Shown piece after piece: positions 1 to 10,388 of a stretch of DNA of 64,000 bases. The stretch lies in assembly GCA_022925895.1 (NCBI GenBank), contig JAKSYS010000031.1, forward strand, positions 62,001 through 126,000. The letters are read 5' to 3'. The notes under the pieces were generated by a model. It was not told where the DNA came from. It saw nothing but the letters and a program-made list of their open reading frames with translations, and made no database searches. How positions within the stretch are numbered: position 1 is the first letter of the stretch; each line of letters opens with the position of its first letter. A program made the position numbers and the translations under genes. The DNA is from Fragilaria crotonensis. Its lineage: Eukaryota; Bacillariophyta; Fragilariophyceae; Fragilariales; Fragilariaceae.

Positions 1-1819
1 GCATCTTGTTCTTCTTTTCTTAAACTTCGTGCGAAAATCCAATCAAATGAGTTCTGATGAATAGGCAAACAGCAAGAAAAAGATGAGAAGAAAAAAACGC
101 GGAGATCATGCAGTATATAGGAGCACCTACACGCATTGAAGTCTTCCAGATGGCGAACAAACAACAAGACTCATTCGGAACCTGTATTTTGCTTTCTTTC
201 CGCGATCATACCACTCACACCTCACTCCGCGCACGTATGCATACCTGGTACTCCATGTACGCATTGCACCGATGGAGGCAGTATGTGGTTCATGCGAACC
301 AAAAGCCACCGGAACGAAAGGAAACGCCTTCAACTTGAACGTTCGTACTGGATACTCGAAGTACGTTGCAAGTGAAATCGATTTTGGTGTATGGAGAAAA
401 GTGGATACCATAAAATTGGTGAATAGACTCAAAATTTCACATAGACGACAAACGCACCTGAGAGCAGGCGGATGTAACTCACAGATCAGCCGAGACAGGT
501 GAAAGAGGGCAGATGCAGATGCAACTCGGTTCTCAGAAGCCGTCGGAAGGAAGGAAAAAATTCCGTGAGTGCAGACGAGGAACGATTATGGAGGAACAAA
601 AATCGGAATATAATAAACCAAAAGGATTCCGATTCGTGAGAAGATTCATGAAATAGGTTATGGGGTATGTTCGAAGATTCGCTCACCCATTCCTGGGGTC
701 AAGGTTCATATCATATATTCATGTAGGTTATCATGACATATTAAAAAATACGCATCGAATATGGGAGCATATCCATATATTCATGATATTATTTGAGATG
801 CTTGGGTTTTGTCCAAATGTTTTACTACGTGGTGGGCCTCCTCATTCACGACAAAATATTCTACCTGTCAACCCCTCGAAACACTCCATTTTGATGCCTC
901 TTCTCTTGAGGTTGCCAAGCTCCCAAAAGGCCATAGAACAAAGTATTCTACTAGTGCGTCCTCCGTCGCTCAAGTCAGCAGTACCATTATCTATCACATG
1001 CAAAAAATTCAAATGGACATGCGTTTCATGAAGAATGAAACGGTTCAATCAATTAATTATGTTTGTCAGGATACTGAGCACCTGAACACGCTTCTGCTTT
1101 CAAGAAAGTGTGGATTTTGCAAATGCGTGTTTTTGGTTGTTTTACATTGGTGTATTATTAGAAATGCTGTGGTTCACATTCCACTTCACTTCATTGATAA
1201 GATAATCATCATTTGGCAGTCAATGTAGGAATATCAAACTACTGTACCCAATTTGATATTCCGTCTGGTGTCTATGCATCGTCGCAGCAGCGATGAAACT
1301 ACTCCTAGCAAGGAGGAAAAATTTAGCACCTCCTCCATCGCACCATTTTCGACTTGTGCAGCACTGGGAGCATATGTGGGAAGGCTTGAATCGGAGTCAT
1401 GCGCGATATGCTTACTTCCATGGCAGCCAGCGCGCACGGATCTAAACCAACGATATCCTTGAAATAGCCATCGTCGACATCGTTTTTGTCAACGCTTGCA
1501 TCCACGTTTTCATTTCAGTAGGATCTGAGTCTGAAAGGTCCGCGAAAACATCATTGCTCGTGCTTGAAAACGACCTACACGAGAAGTGAAACTCCGTTCG
1601 CAAGATTTTGCGCGCCTGTACAATAGACGACAATCCCGTTCTGCATCCAATCCGAGAAGACGCAATCGTGGCGCAGACGACGCAACGCGGGGAACCAGAC
1701 GAAGATCCCGCTGCATCATTACGAAATTGTTCTTCTGCCGACACGCTGTCCGAGCAGCGAAGGTCAAAAATCAACGGAAGAGTGATGGAATCAAGAAATT
1801 GAGCAGATGAAGGCTCTTC
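1..1819. other. Left-edge stretch without a callable gene
   Basis: I see no recognisable protein here. The stretch from about 660 to 1230 is AT-rich and its open frames are short and compositionally poor. On the minus strand between about 1410 and 1500 there is an exon-like run (reading DASVDKNDVDDGYF) followed by a good GTAAGC donor near 1412. No matching acceptor or continuing frame could be found, so it is not called. The 3' end of the ALKBH8-like gene follows at 1820. Confidence 0.5.
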
Positions 1820-4585
1820 CTATTCTTCGCAAGGCAGGACATGGAGAATCATAAAGTGATTACCACTTTCATAGCCACATTCGACAAGTTCCACGCCCTT
1901 GATTTGAGCTGCGAGGCTTTCTAGTTCTCCCTGACGGTACAAGTGGCAGTACCGCTGAAAAATGACGAGCCCCTTGCGCTCGTTGTATTCGGCCCCTTTG
2001 TAAGTTTGTGCATAAAGCTGGGCCACACTGCTGATTTCGTTCAATGATGTGCCATCAGATTCTGGTGCGACACTTAAGCTCTGTGCCTTGTCCAGATACT
2101 TTGGCTGGGCATTGAACGGTACAAAGACATCTGAGGAAGCGAATTTGCGTCGATTTCCTTCATCTTGCTCCATGGCCCAGGCTTGGATGTTGATCAGACC
2201 GCCAGGTTGAACGATGCGGACCAATTCTTGTATACACCGGAGTCTCCTTTCGATGGTGCTCAAATGATGTAACACAGCGATGCAAATGGCAGCGTCAACG
2301 CTCTTGCTCTTGAGTGGAAGCATCAGACAATCGGCAACGGCCACGGCTGGTCGGTTGCGCAATTGCAATCGATGCGGACTGACCTGTCTCGTTTCTGCCG
2401 ATTCAGTACCAAAATTGCATGTCTGGAGGAGTGGTAAGCTAATGTCAGTTCCAATCACATACGATCCAGCCTCCCAAATTGCAGGAAAGTATTTTCCATC
2501 TCCACAACCAATATCCGCAACGACTGAACCTTTTGGAAGTTCCTGCAAGAATCGAGTAGCTCCAGGCCACAACACACCGCGCTTGCCTCTTGTATGATGC
2601 CATTGAGTGGCAACAGCATCATACACTGCATGTACATGTTGTCGTTCCGTCTCTGGCGTTTGTAAGACATTGTCTGATGCTGCTGTGGACCCCGTTCCCC
2701 AGACTGGCGGAAAGACATTCGATTCGACTCGTTCCAACGGCTCTGCACCACCACGGTCCGGCAAGTTCAGAGCGGTTCGTAGAGTCAAGCTGACGCGCAA
2801 TCCTCGGGGCATGACGACTCCCTTGTGTGTATCAGTCCGCCGCGTCACAATGTGGTGTTCCCATTCGTACCTGGCGGGTCCTGTCATGACAAGCAAGGAA
2901 CGGGCGGGGAGATAGACCAGTTTCGTTTGGTCCGATTTGGTGTCGCGAAATTCCATGACGATGCCGCTGTTCAACGACAAGCTCATGAGGCCGTCACCAA
3001 AGGCTGAGGGGGTGTCAATGTGCGATCCAATTCCTTCGCCCGGACGATATTCATTGATTGTCATTTGATTGATATGCGGGAACCGTCGTCCCCCTTCAAA
3101 GACATGCTGCCTTGTTCTTTCCAGAACTCCCGCCAATGCTTCCCATCCTCGACCCTCCTGCACAACACTCTCCATATAATCTGACAGTTGTGTTTCAGTC
3201 ACTGCCACATCCTTTGGAATCGCGGGCATGGGCGGACAGGCAGCACCTGGGGATGATTTATCTCGGAGTACATCTGCGGTTTCGTAGTCAAATACATATC
3301 CATAATGTTGCACCCGTCGTTTGACAGCTCCCGTTTGGCTAGGAGTCGTCTGCGATGGTGCCCAGGGTGCCTGTGGCCCATGAAGGACAGCCATTAGGAC
3401 TTGTTCTTCCTCAATTGACACAAAATCCTCTAGCAACAACAATCCGGGAACCTGTACCGACTCCGTTGTAGATGTGCATTCAGCACGCGATGGCTCACCC
3501 CGTGGTACTGATGTCGGTTGCAGCAGCCCATCCGTTCGGCGGCTTCGTGCGGCCGATTGTGGTGTAACAGTAGCATAATCCAAAAATAGGGGAGGACTTT
3601 GTACCACGCAAGTGGTGTCAGTGCCGGGTGTTGTTCCCGCCAGCGACCATGGTACCGACACGCCTTGCAGATCTCGAATGAGCCGCTGCGCGTCGGATGG
3701 AATGCGCATTCCCACGTGACAGTACTCCCAGTGCGATGACTTTGTCGATGAGGAAGCGTGCGGGATGAAGACTTCCACTCCATATCCTGTCGAGTCAAAG
3801 GGATCGACAAGTGTTCGAATGGCAGCTATAGCAGCGTGCGAGTCGGGCCAGGGGTTTGGGAGAGACTCATTGTCGTTGTTTACAGGAAGTAGGTTCGTGA
3901 TGAATACGAATCGTGCATCGGCGCGCTCCTCTTCCAGCGACGAGATGGCATCATTGTCGGTGCGAAGGATGCGTCTAAATTTGGGTGGATTTGAGCGTGT
4001 CCAAGCCAAATGAGTTGGTAGCATGGGTTGGTACGTTATTTGTGTGATTTGCAATTGTCGTGTGGATAACTTGGAGTGTTGCAATAACAACTTCTGAGAC
4101 TCTGACATGAACGACTGCGAACACGACGGTGAAGAGAGTACGTCATGCGCTGATAGCTGTTGGCGTCTCCAAATATGGAGCGTAGTTGATGCATTCTCTG
4201 GACTGTCAAAGACGAGCCGTACTTTTGTAAATGGCGGCTCTTTATCGAGAAGTTGAATGGACACTAGTCCTTGAGCCTTTTGTATAACAGGAGAGCTGGA
4301 CAAGGCCTGGTGAAAGCTTTCACGAGTCCAGCATAAATGTGATGCTGATGTTACGTCGCCGCCACTGATATTGACGCTCGCGTCGCCTGAGTTTGCCTTG
4401 TCCTCCTTTTTCTTGGCTTTCTTAAACTCGAAGGAACCCTGAACATGAAGAAACCCACTGCTTTCATGATTGGGGAGTGGTTCATGTGGTAAGAGGGATC
4501 GAGATATTCTCGTTGCTGGATTAAGCGCAGGTATCGACAACGAGCGAGAGTCTTCCTCTACTCTGGCTTGATTGTCATGTGTCAT
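1820..4585 (-). CDS. ALKBH8: ALKBH8-like tRNA wobble-uridine hydroxylase/methyltransferase
   Basis: A 921-residue single-exon protein with the ALKBH8 order of domains. A weak RRM-like segment lies around residues 224-310. The AlkB Fe(II)/2-oxoglutarate dioxygenase spans roughly 378-605, with the iron ligands H522 and D524 (SHID), a distal His in EWEHH (577/578), and the 2OG-binding RVSLTLR at 597-603. A TRM9-type SAM methyltransferase follows from about 650, with motif I DIGCGDGKY at 691-699. In characterised ALKBH8 the methyltransferase makes mcm5U at tRNA position 34 with TRM112 and the dioxygenase hydroxylates it. All catalytic signatures appear intact, so I infer both activities. The first 200 residues match nothing I know. 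The start is the first ATG of the frame. It runs towards the left edge and shares no promoter with the astacin gene. Confidence 0.88.
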   Translation of the reverse strand: MTHDNQARVEEDSRSLSIPALNPATRISRSLLPHEPLPNHESSGFLHVQGSFEFKKAKKKEDKANSGDASVNISGGDVTSASHLCWTRESFHQALSSSPVIQKAQGLVSIQLLDKEPPFTKVRLVFDSPENASTTLHIWRRQQLSAHDVLSSPSCSQSFMSESQKLLLQHSKLSTRQLQITQITYQPMLPTHLAWTRSNPPKFRRILRTDNDAISSLEEERADARFVFITNLLPVNNDNESLPNPWPDSHAAIAAIRTLVDPFDSTGYGVEVFIPHASSSTKSSHWEYCHVGMRIPSDAQRLIRDLQGVSVPWSLAGTTPGTDTTCVVQSPPLFLDYATVTPQSAARSRRTDGLLQPTSVPRGEPSRAECTSTTESVQVPGLLLLEDFVSIEEEQVLMAVLHGPQAPWAPSQTTPSQTGAVKRRVQHYGYVFDYETADVLRDKSSPGAACPPMPAIPKDVAVTETQLSDYMESVVQEGRGWEALAGVLERTRQHVFEGGRRFPHINQMTINEYRPGEGIGSHIDTPSAFGDGLMSLSLNSGIVMEFRDTKSDQTKLVYLPARSLLVMTGPARYEWEHHIVTRRTDTHKGVVMPRGLRVSLTLRTALNLPDRGGAEPLERVESNVFPPVWGTGSTAASDNVLQTPETERQHVHAVYDAVATQWHHTRGKRGVLWPGATRFLQELPKGSVVADIGCGDGKYFPAIWEAGSYVIGTDISLPLLQTCNFGTESAETRQVSPHRLQLRNRPAVAVADCLMLPLKSKSVDAAICIAVLHHLSTIERRLRCIQELVRIVQPGGLINIQAWAMEQDEGNRRKFASSDVFVPFNAQPKYLDKAQSLSVAPESDGTSLNEISSVAQLYAQTYKGAEYNERKGLVIFQRYCHLYRQGELESLAAQIKGVELVECGYESGNHFMILHVLPCEE

Positions 4586-5097
4586 CTATGGGGTGTGAAC
4601 CGTACTCGGAACTCGGAGTACAAGTGAAATGGAATGACATCCGCACCCCCACACATCAGGTGAAAGTTGAAACGAAAGGCTCGACGCTCGAGGCTCGAGC
4701 GACCTCGTCGTCAATCGCCTCCCACCACTCGTACGGAGTTCCGGTACTAGTACCTGGTACTGTGGGGGTCCATACCAGTAACGACAGTTCTCACACGTTA
4801 CTGTAGACTGTAGACGCGGTGACCATTCGCAGATTCGCAGTGTCCGGTGTCCGGTATTGCTACAATTGTACGTCACGCATTCACGATAGTCGCTAGTCGC
4901 TAGTCGCTAGTCGTTAGTCGTATAACCTACATAAAATCCTGATGGAGTATTGTGCATGGACTTCGTGATGCTGTTGTAGATTGTAGACTAGAAAGTGGGT
5001 CACATAAACATGGATGCAATTAGTCAAATTAACATTCTGCGCAAACCTCATCGCCGCGAGCAGTAATAAATGTCATCAGAGGTCAAGCAGGTGTCGT
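4586..5097. other. Spacer between ALKBH8-like and astacin genes
   Basis: No gene seen. The spacer holds GTAC-rich sequence around 4740-4765 and a tandem heptamer array at 4887-4921. It contains the promoter side of the ALKBH8-like gene and the 3' flank of the astacin gene; no clear TATA box or polyadenylation signal stands out. Confidence 0.5.
4887..4921. repeat. Heptamer tandem repeat (TAGTCGC)x5
   Basis: Five adjacent 7-bp units, TAGTCGC three times and then TAGTCGT twice. It is one of several 7-bp arrays in spacers of this window. Confidence 0.9.
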
Positions 5098-6486
5098 TTA
5101 AAATCCACAGTATTCCGCATCCGAACCACACCAGCCCCAGGCGGAGCAGCAGAGCCCTGGATCAGAACAAACACCGTTTCCGACAGAGCCAAAACCGCAA
5201 GTACCGCCCGCGACGGGCGCACTCGGCGATCCACCCGTAGGCGGTGCGACGGGAGAACTCGGAGAGCCACCCGTAGGCGGTGCGATGGGCGCACTCGGAG
5301 AGCCACCCGTAGGCGGTGCGATGGGCGCACTCGGAGAGCCACCCGAAGGAGCTACGACAGGAGGAGCAGCTGGAGTGGGGGCCGCGCACTGGTTACTAGC
5401 ACTGCATTCCAAACCATCTCGGCAAGCACTGCTGTCTCCATTACAACTGGATGCGCCTTCCCAACATTTACAATCCTGAGTGCAGGGGCTAGCAAGGAAT
5501 TCGTCGAGCGACCGAGCTCCACTCTCGCATTGATACAGTAAAACCACTTGGCGGATGTCTTCATCGTCGGCGCCGTCACGCTGTCCAATGGCTTGAGGAG
5601 CTGTAATGGTGTCTCCTCCGTTCCCCGAAAAGTCGGCTTTACCGTAGTGCATAACCGAGCTGTAGTCATATGGACTTCCAAGACTGTCAGTTTCCGTGCG
5701 CTTGTCAAAATTGTAAGCCATGGCGGGATCAATGTTTTCAAAGTTGATTCTGACGTATTCATCTCGATCAGGGCGGCTTTGTTCGTGGTTGAAGCCCAGC
5801 GCATGAAGAAACTCGTGCTGGACGATCCCATGCGTGACACATCCGCCGGAACTCAACGTTACAGGCTGCTCGCCACCTTGCCTTCCTACGTACGACGAGC
5901 AACTGTCACCGTCAACCACCATAATGTAATCGCTCTCTGTAGTGCGAGGAACAAACTTCACCACCTTGCTCCGAGCCTCAAGGTCTCTGAGGGCATTCTC
6001 GATCACAACAACTGCGTCCGCGTTATGTTGACCGGAATATGCGTACGGAACTTGCGCGACACCATTCACTCTGGTCTCCCAGCGCCTGCTGACATCGGCT
6101 TGTCTGAGCGAGCTCTTGCCCTTGACAATCAATCCCTTCTCCTCGAGTTCGTGCGCCACTTTTGGTCCATACCCCTTCACGATGGACTCATAATCGGGAA
6201 CAATGTCACCTTCGAACAATTGCTCTCCTCCTTCTCCTCGGGTCGTGGGTGACGACGACGACGAGGCGGGATCCCCTCTTCCTGTACCATCATGACGCTG
6301 ATGATAACCGCTCATCGTACCAACTGCATGCATGGCGTGTGGTGGGTGCTGAGCAGCCCTCGTGGTCCCTTTCATACGGCGAAGGCCAGAGTTGGTGCGC
6401 GTTCGAGAGGGAGTCCTACCCATCATTGTAGCCGTGGAGAGGGGCATGAAAGATAGGATGAATACTACGACCGAAGTGACTTGCAT
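5098..6486 (-). CDS. Secreted astacin-family metalloprotease with C-terminal hevein domain
   Basis: 462 residues. A hydrophobic signal peptide (MQVTSVVVFILSFMPLSTA) leads into a low-complexity pro-region. The M12A catalytic domain spans about 135-320, with the zinc motif HEFLHALGFNHE (H224, E225, H228, H234), the following RPDRDEY, and the Met-turn SVMHY at 277-281. A Cys-rich linker (335-367) is followed by four 12-residue Pro/Gly/Ser repeats (379-426). The last 33 residues form a hevein-type chitin-binding domain with its Cys pattern (CSDPGLCCSAWGWCG). All zinc ligands are present, so I infer an active secreted endopeptidase tethered to chitin or a related glycan in the extracellular matrix or cell wall. 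No intron is needed. Its signal-peptide and upstream region has a diverged copy at about 14990-15230. Confidence 0.9.
   Translation of the reverse strand: MQVTSVVVFILSFMPLSTATMMGRTPSRTRTNSGLRRMKGTTRAAQHPPHAMHAVGTMSGYHQRHDGTGRGDPASSSSSPTTRGEGGEQLFEGDIVPDYESIVKGYGPKVAHELEEKGLIVKGKSSLRQADVSRRWETRVNGVAQVPYAYSGQHNADAVVVIENALRDLEARSKVVKFVPRTTESDYIMVVDGDSCSSYVGRQGGEQPVTLSSGGCVTHGIVQHEFLHALGFNHEQSRPDRDEYVRINFENIDPAMAYNFDKRTETDSLGSPYDYSSVMHYGKADFSGNGGDTITAPQAIGQRDGADDEDIRQVVLLYQCESGARSLDEFLASPCTQDCKCWEGASSCNGDSSACRDGLECSASNQCAAPTPAAPPVVAPSGGSPSAPIAPPTGGSPSAPIAPPTGGSPSSPVAPPTGGSPSAPVAGGTCGFGSVGNGVCSDPGLCCSAWGWCGSDAEYCGF
5209..5352 (-). repeat. Coding 36-bp minisatellite in astacin linker
   Basis: Four tandem 36-bp units encode variants of APPTGGSPSAPI (residues 379-426). 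The repeat also keeps other frames free of stops, which produces spurious plus-strand open frames. It is a flexible linker between the protease and the chitin-binding domain. Confidence 0.9.
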
Positions 6487-7190
6487 GGTAAAATGTGGTT
6501 TCTTTTATGGAAAATCTCAGATGTTGAATTGTGAGCTCACTGGTTTGTCTCAGTGTGCTCAACAGTTCGTCGTTGCCATCGATCGTGAGATGTGACTGAC
6601 AGCTTCGAATCGTATCCATGTTGATTTATACAAACCGCGAATAGGCTTCATTCTGATATGCGGAAACATTGGAGGTGAGGCTTTAATCGGTTCGCAGAAG
6701 TTGAATGAAACTCAACATGCGGGAATCAGCATGCCTGGTATCGTACGAGTACTGTACAATCATCACGATCTGCACCTGTGGCGCAAGAATCGAATTACCG
6801 TACCAGGTACAGTACAAGTACAAATACCATGTACAAGGTAGCAAGGTATGATACCAGGTATGGAATCTGTTCTCCAGTCCTGTCCTCCAGTATCCAGAAG
6901 TACTCGTACTCGAGTACCTGGTGATGTAGTACTATCTAGTAGGGAGTTTAAGCAAAACAAAAAAAAGTTGTGCACACGCATGCTTTTAGAATGCATCAGT
7001 GCCGGTCACGCACCAACCGGTACTCGATGACGTTGACCTCGGTGCGCTACGACCTCCCCGGATCGGAGAAATAAATGTTTAAGCAGAAACAAACGCGCAC
7101 GCGCTTGACACAAAAATCTTTTCAGCGCAGACAGATACGGTACAAGCACTATAATATTTCTTCTCTATTCATCCTCTTCCTCGATTCGCT
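6487..7190. other. Upstream region of the astacin gene, GTAC-rich
   Basis: No gene. Blocks at about 6446-6520, 6765-6805 and 6860-6885 occur in the same order upstream of the M50 pseudogene at 14995-15215. The segment between them at 6800-6860 (many GTAC words) has no counterpart there. A poly-A run lies at 6957-6967. The left end of the Harbinger-like element should lie in this stretch but its terminal repeat was not identified. Confidence 0.55.
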
Positions 7191-8483
7191 ATGGCAGCTC
7201 CCCTCCAGCACTGGAATGACATAGACACAAGTGGCCCTTTGGATAGAGAGGCGTTGGCTTGTGCTGTCTTCTCTTCCATTCTTGCATTGTTCATGGAAGT
7301 TGACAAAACTTCAGCTTCGGTGGCAGTTCCGGTGATTTGTCTCCTTGGGTTTCGTGCCAACGAGAGAGTAATCAGGTCGCATGACATCCCGCTTGTGATA
7401 ACATTATTGCAACTCTACATTGATTGCAATAACCCTGAATTCCATATTGGTCATTTGATTGCTTTGATGCTGGGAGGGGGGAAGAGGAGCTTGTTCCGAC
7501 ACATGGATATGCCCATCATCCCTGATTGCCGAATTGATTTGAACAGTTTGAGTCAAGCAGATTGCCGGGCATCATTTCGATTTGATCAAGATGAGATGAA
7601 GCGAGTGGTGTGCTTGCTTCCCTTCCCGGAGATTATTATAACAGACAAACGCGACAGAGTTCATCTTTTGGAAGCATATGCTATCTTCTGTCGAAGACTC
7701 TCGTACCCGAACAGGTGGGTTGATCTCCATAAAGAGTTTGGTCGATCTACAAGTGCCCTATCACGGATTTTCAATCTTTTTCTGCATTTAATTGTTTCGA
7801 GGGTCAGAGCAAAGGTGCTATTCTATCCTCTAGACAGGCAACGTTATGATGAATACTTGGAGTGTTTCGTACGGAAGGGTGCGGATGCGGAGCTCAGAAT
7901 TGTTGCTGTGATTGACGCCAAAAAGCTGATGAGTTGCAGACCCACACATTTTCAACGTTCCCAATATGATCGACATAAGAAAGGGCACGGACTTAAGTTT
8001 CAAACGTTGGAAGGACCAGACGGATTAGGTATCAGTTGTATCAGAGCTTTTGACGGCAGGCGTGGCGATGGATACATCTTCCGACACTCAAATCTGGAAA
8101 ATTTCTGGAGGAACCACCCAACAGCAAGCAACTACAGAAAATTGGCAGACTCTGCGTATCCAACAACCAACTGGACGTTATCACTTTTCAAGAGGCTACC
8201 TGGTCGGGAATTGCCACCTGATAGGCAAGCATTTAACGCTACCTACAGTCGTATGAGAACCTGTGTTGAGTGGGGATACGAGAAGGTCGTTAGACAATGG
8301 GCATTTATTGACTTCAAGAAACAGATGAAACTAGAATTGGTGTGCATGGAGGCAATGTGGCATGCTGCATTTTGGCTAACGAATGTCGTCACTTGCCTAA
8401 GAGGAGGCAACCAAATCTCCGAGTACTTCCAGCTGTCACCACCGACAATGGAGGAGTACCTCGCAAAGACTCTCGAGCTTTAA
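7191..8483 (+). CDS. PIF/Harbinger-like DDE transposase
   Basis: 430 residues. The C-terminal half has the DDE_Tnp_4 layout of HARBI1-like transposases: a first acidic residue in VAVIDAKK (D242), the motif SQYDRHKKGHGLKFQ followed by PDGL, a second Asp in LADSAYP (D320), and a late Glu in RMRTCVEWGYE (E360). The N-terminal part has the helical segment with RLSYPNRW and FGRSTSALSRIFN that resembles the helix-turn-helix of this family. All three catalytic positions appear filled and there is no internal stop, so it may be a recently active or domesticated copy. It converges on the Myb-like ORF at 9354-10388, the usual partner in such elements. Length is normal for the family. Confidence 0.82.
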   Translation: MAAPLQHWNDIDTSGPLDREALACAVFSSILALFMEVDKTSASVAVPVICLLGFRANERVIRSHDIPLVITLLQLYIDCNNPEFHIGHLIALMLGGGKRSLFRHMDMPIIPDCRIDLNSLSQADCRASFRFDQDEMKRVVCLLPFPEIIITDKRDRVHLLEAYAIFCRRLSYPNRWVDLHKEFGRSTSALSRIFNLFLHLIVSRVRAKVLFYPLDRQRYDEYLECFVRKGADAELRIVAVIDAKKLMSCRPTHFQRSQYDRHKKGHGLKFQTLEGPDGLGISCIRAFDGRRGDGYIFRHSNLENFWRNHPTASNYRKLADSAYPTTNWTLSLFKRLPGRELPPDRQAFNATYSRMRTCVEWGYEKVVRQWAFIDFKKQMKLELVCMEAMWHAAFWLTNVVTCLRGGNQISEYFQLSPPTMEEYLAKTLEL

Positions 8484-8570
8484 GGGGAAAGAAAATGGGT
8501 GCGGAGGCAATGTGCTGCTGTTAAAGGGTTGATCGGAAACAAGGAAATCGTTAATGACACGGAAAGTGAT

Positions 8571-8626
8571 ACGTGGTGTTCATTTTCGAACGGAGTATAC
8601 GTGGTGTTCATTTTCGAACGGAGTAT
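8571..8626. repeat. 28-bp direct repeat, two perfect copies
   Basis: Two adjacent identical 28-bp units starting ACGTGGTGTTC lie at 8571-8598 and 8599-8626, just past the transposase stop codon. No function is evident. The rest of 8484-9353, between the two element ORFs, contains no gene that I can support. Confidence 0.9.
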
Positions 8627-9353
8627 GACTACCATACGCATATGATATTGCGGTATTCGTACTAGTATCCTGGTGAACGAGCGAATGTCACCGCATTGCA
8701 CTTGGAATCCGCCTTCACGAGTTTGGCAACCGTGACAAACTTGCCATTCTTCTACGGTGTCCGATCCTCGCGGCGGTTTTGATTTGATGCAATTTTTGTC
8801 TCCTCGTCAGTTGGCACTTCGGACTATGAGCTCGTTTCGTGACGATGAAGCTGTTGTCCGGGACCGATGTAACACGGCATCACATTCGAAAATAGACAGC
8901 TGATCATGAAATCGAAAGTGCTGTTTTTAAGCATAGCATTAAGTATACACGAGTTCAAAATGAGACTATCTTCAACAGCGGCTGCCTTTTCCTTTCTGGA
9001 TACGCGTCGCATCGTTGTTTTTTGTACACCAGCACGCTCATTTGCAGTGACACAGAAGAGAGACGTAGTAAAATGCAATGGTGGTATCGGGGACAGAAGA
9101 CGGAACTCTATGCAACGAATGACAGCTGACAGTGTCGTGTCATGGTTTCCTGAACTCGCTCCGTATGGTACTAGTATGATCATGCTTGATTGGCGTGTGT
9201 CCTACTATAGCACACACGAGCGTGTACATTCCCAATTGTAACTAGTGGACTCCTCTTTCACCTCTTTGTATTTGTATCACTGTACTACTAGCTACGCAGT
9301 CATCTACTTATCAATTATTTGCGGTGTCGTTATACATGAACCTCGAGATTTGA

Positions 9354-10388
9354 TTATTTGCTCTCGTTCGCAGCTCGCTCCATCTGAGCCAACCTGATTT
9401 TCAATTCCGCGAGTGATGCTTCCATTTGCATCTTCTGGAGCTCCATACTCTGCATTTGTAGCTCATGCTTGCGCATGTTTTCTTCTTTTTCCATCTCTAT
9501 GCGCTGTTTACGCTCCTCGCCATCTAATTCCATTTTTAACTTTTCCAGCTCAAGGCGCTGGCAATCGATGGTTTGCTTCTTCTCCGCCATCTGCTTTTCA
9601 AAATCCAAGCGCTTGGCTTCGATTTCCACATTACCCTGGCGTGTCTGAGTCAAAGAAGCAAGAAGGTCATGACAAAGTGCCTTATTTGTAGACAACGTCG
9701 TGGTATTGCAAGCACCTCCATCACTGGTGCTATGGGTTCGTTTCAACTTCTTTGCTGCAGGTGTGACCACAATCCGGCCTGCTGCCGAATTGTCATCGGA
9801 CTCGAGCTCAATAACCTCACCATTACCACCGAGCACCATCTTGGGTCCACCAACTTGAATTATTTCACCTCCAATGATTCGAGTTGCACTTTTTTGTCGC
9901 AAGGCCCGCCCTTCCTCAACTTGATTCACTGCGTCTCGGTCTAACTTCAGTTTTGCAGCATCCTCCACTTTTTGGGCTTCATTTTCATCCAATGCGTGAT
10001 CATATGCTATGCCATAAGCCTTGCTCATTGTTTCACTGAGATCATCGTCATTTGCTATCCCGGCGGCAACCGATTTCTGAAAAGCTTCAGCATTTGACCT
10101 AATGCAAATATACTTCCTCCGAATGGGACGCCAGTCATTCAACTTGTCAATATTTGAACGAGAGGTTGCATTGAACTCTGCGACAACCTTTGTCCAATAT
10201 TGGCCAATACTGCCTTTCGGTGGAACATGAGCATTGATCCGATCAACAATCTCCATCAATAACAATTCATAGCTTTCTCCCTCCGGAAATGAAGCTGCCT
10301 TCTTTTTACCAGTAGCTGCAACCTTCTCTTGAGGTGGGCAATTCTCTTTGTCAAGAGGAGTTGCCAATTCAGCAGTAGATTCCTCCAT
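9354..10388 (-). CDS. Myb/SANT-like coiled-coil protein of Harbinger element
   Basis: 344 residues. Residues 35-110 form a Myb/SANT-like helical domain (YWTKVVAEFNATSRS, then LNDWRPIRRKYICIR), the type that binds transposon termini in PIF/Harbinger systems. The middle is acidic with a basic KKLKR patch that could be a nuclear localisation signal. Residues 260-340 are a long Glu/Lys/Gln/Met-rich coiled coil. Known Harbinger Myb-like proteins bind the ends and help bring the transposase into the nucleus; I infer the same role because of the adjacent convergent transposase. The start ATG is the first in frame and no internal stop is present. An unrelated trihelix-type transcription factor is the alternative. 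Confidence 0.72.
   Translation of the reverse strand: MEESTAELATPLDKENCPPQEKVAATGKKKAASFPEGESYELLLMEIVDRINAHVPPKGSIGQYWTKVVAEFNATSRSNIDKLNDWRPIRRKYICIRSNAEAFQKSVAAGIANDDDLSETMSKAYGIAYDHALDENEAQKVEDAAKLKLDRDAVNQVEEGRALRQKSATRIIGGEIIQVGGPKMVLGGNGEVIELESDDNSAAGRIVVTPAAKKLKRTHSTSDGGACNTTTLSTNKALCHDLLASLTQTRQGNVEIEAKRLDFEKQMAEKKQTIDCQRLELEKLKMELDGEERKQRIEMEKEENMRKHELQMQSMELQKMQMEASLAELKIRLAQMERAANESK

Larger units (their letters stand above)
7191..10388. mobile_element. Two-gene PIF/Harbinger-like transposon (ends not located)
   Basis: A transposase ORF (7191-8483, plus) and a Myb/SANT-like coiled-coil ORF (9354-10388, minus) face each other. This pair is the known composition of Harbinger elements, where both proteins are needed for movement. 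The coordinates are those of the two ORFs. A weak candidate terminal inverted repeat is GCACACGCATGC near 6973 against GCGCACGCATGG near 10537, too imperfect to be decisive. Expected 3-bp target duplications were not found. Confidence 0.6.

Noticed and set aside
660-1228. Overlapping plus-strand frames as an old retrotransposon fragment
   Set aside because: No reverse transcriptase, integrase or RNase H motif can be aligned; the composition is that of AT-rich spacer.
1395-1505. Minus-strand exon with a GTAAGC donor
   Set aside because: No acceptor gives the right frame, upstream frames are closed, and there is no recognisable protein.
5014-5541. A plus-strand Arg/Thr-rich repeat protein
   Set aside because: Antisense to the 36-bp coding minisatellite of the astacin gene, which keeps several frames open by periodicity.
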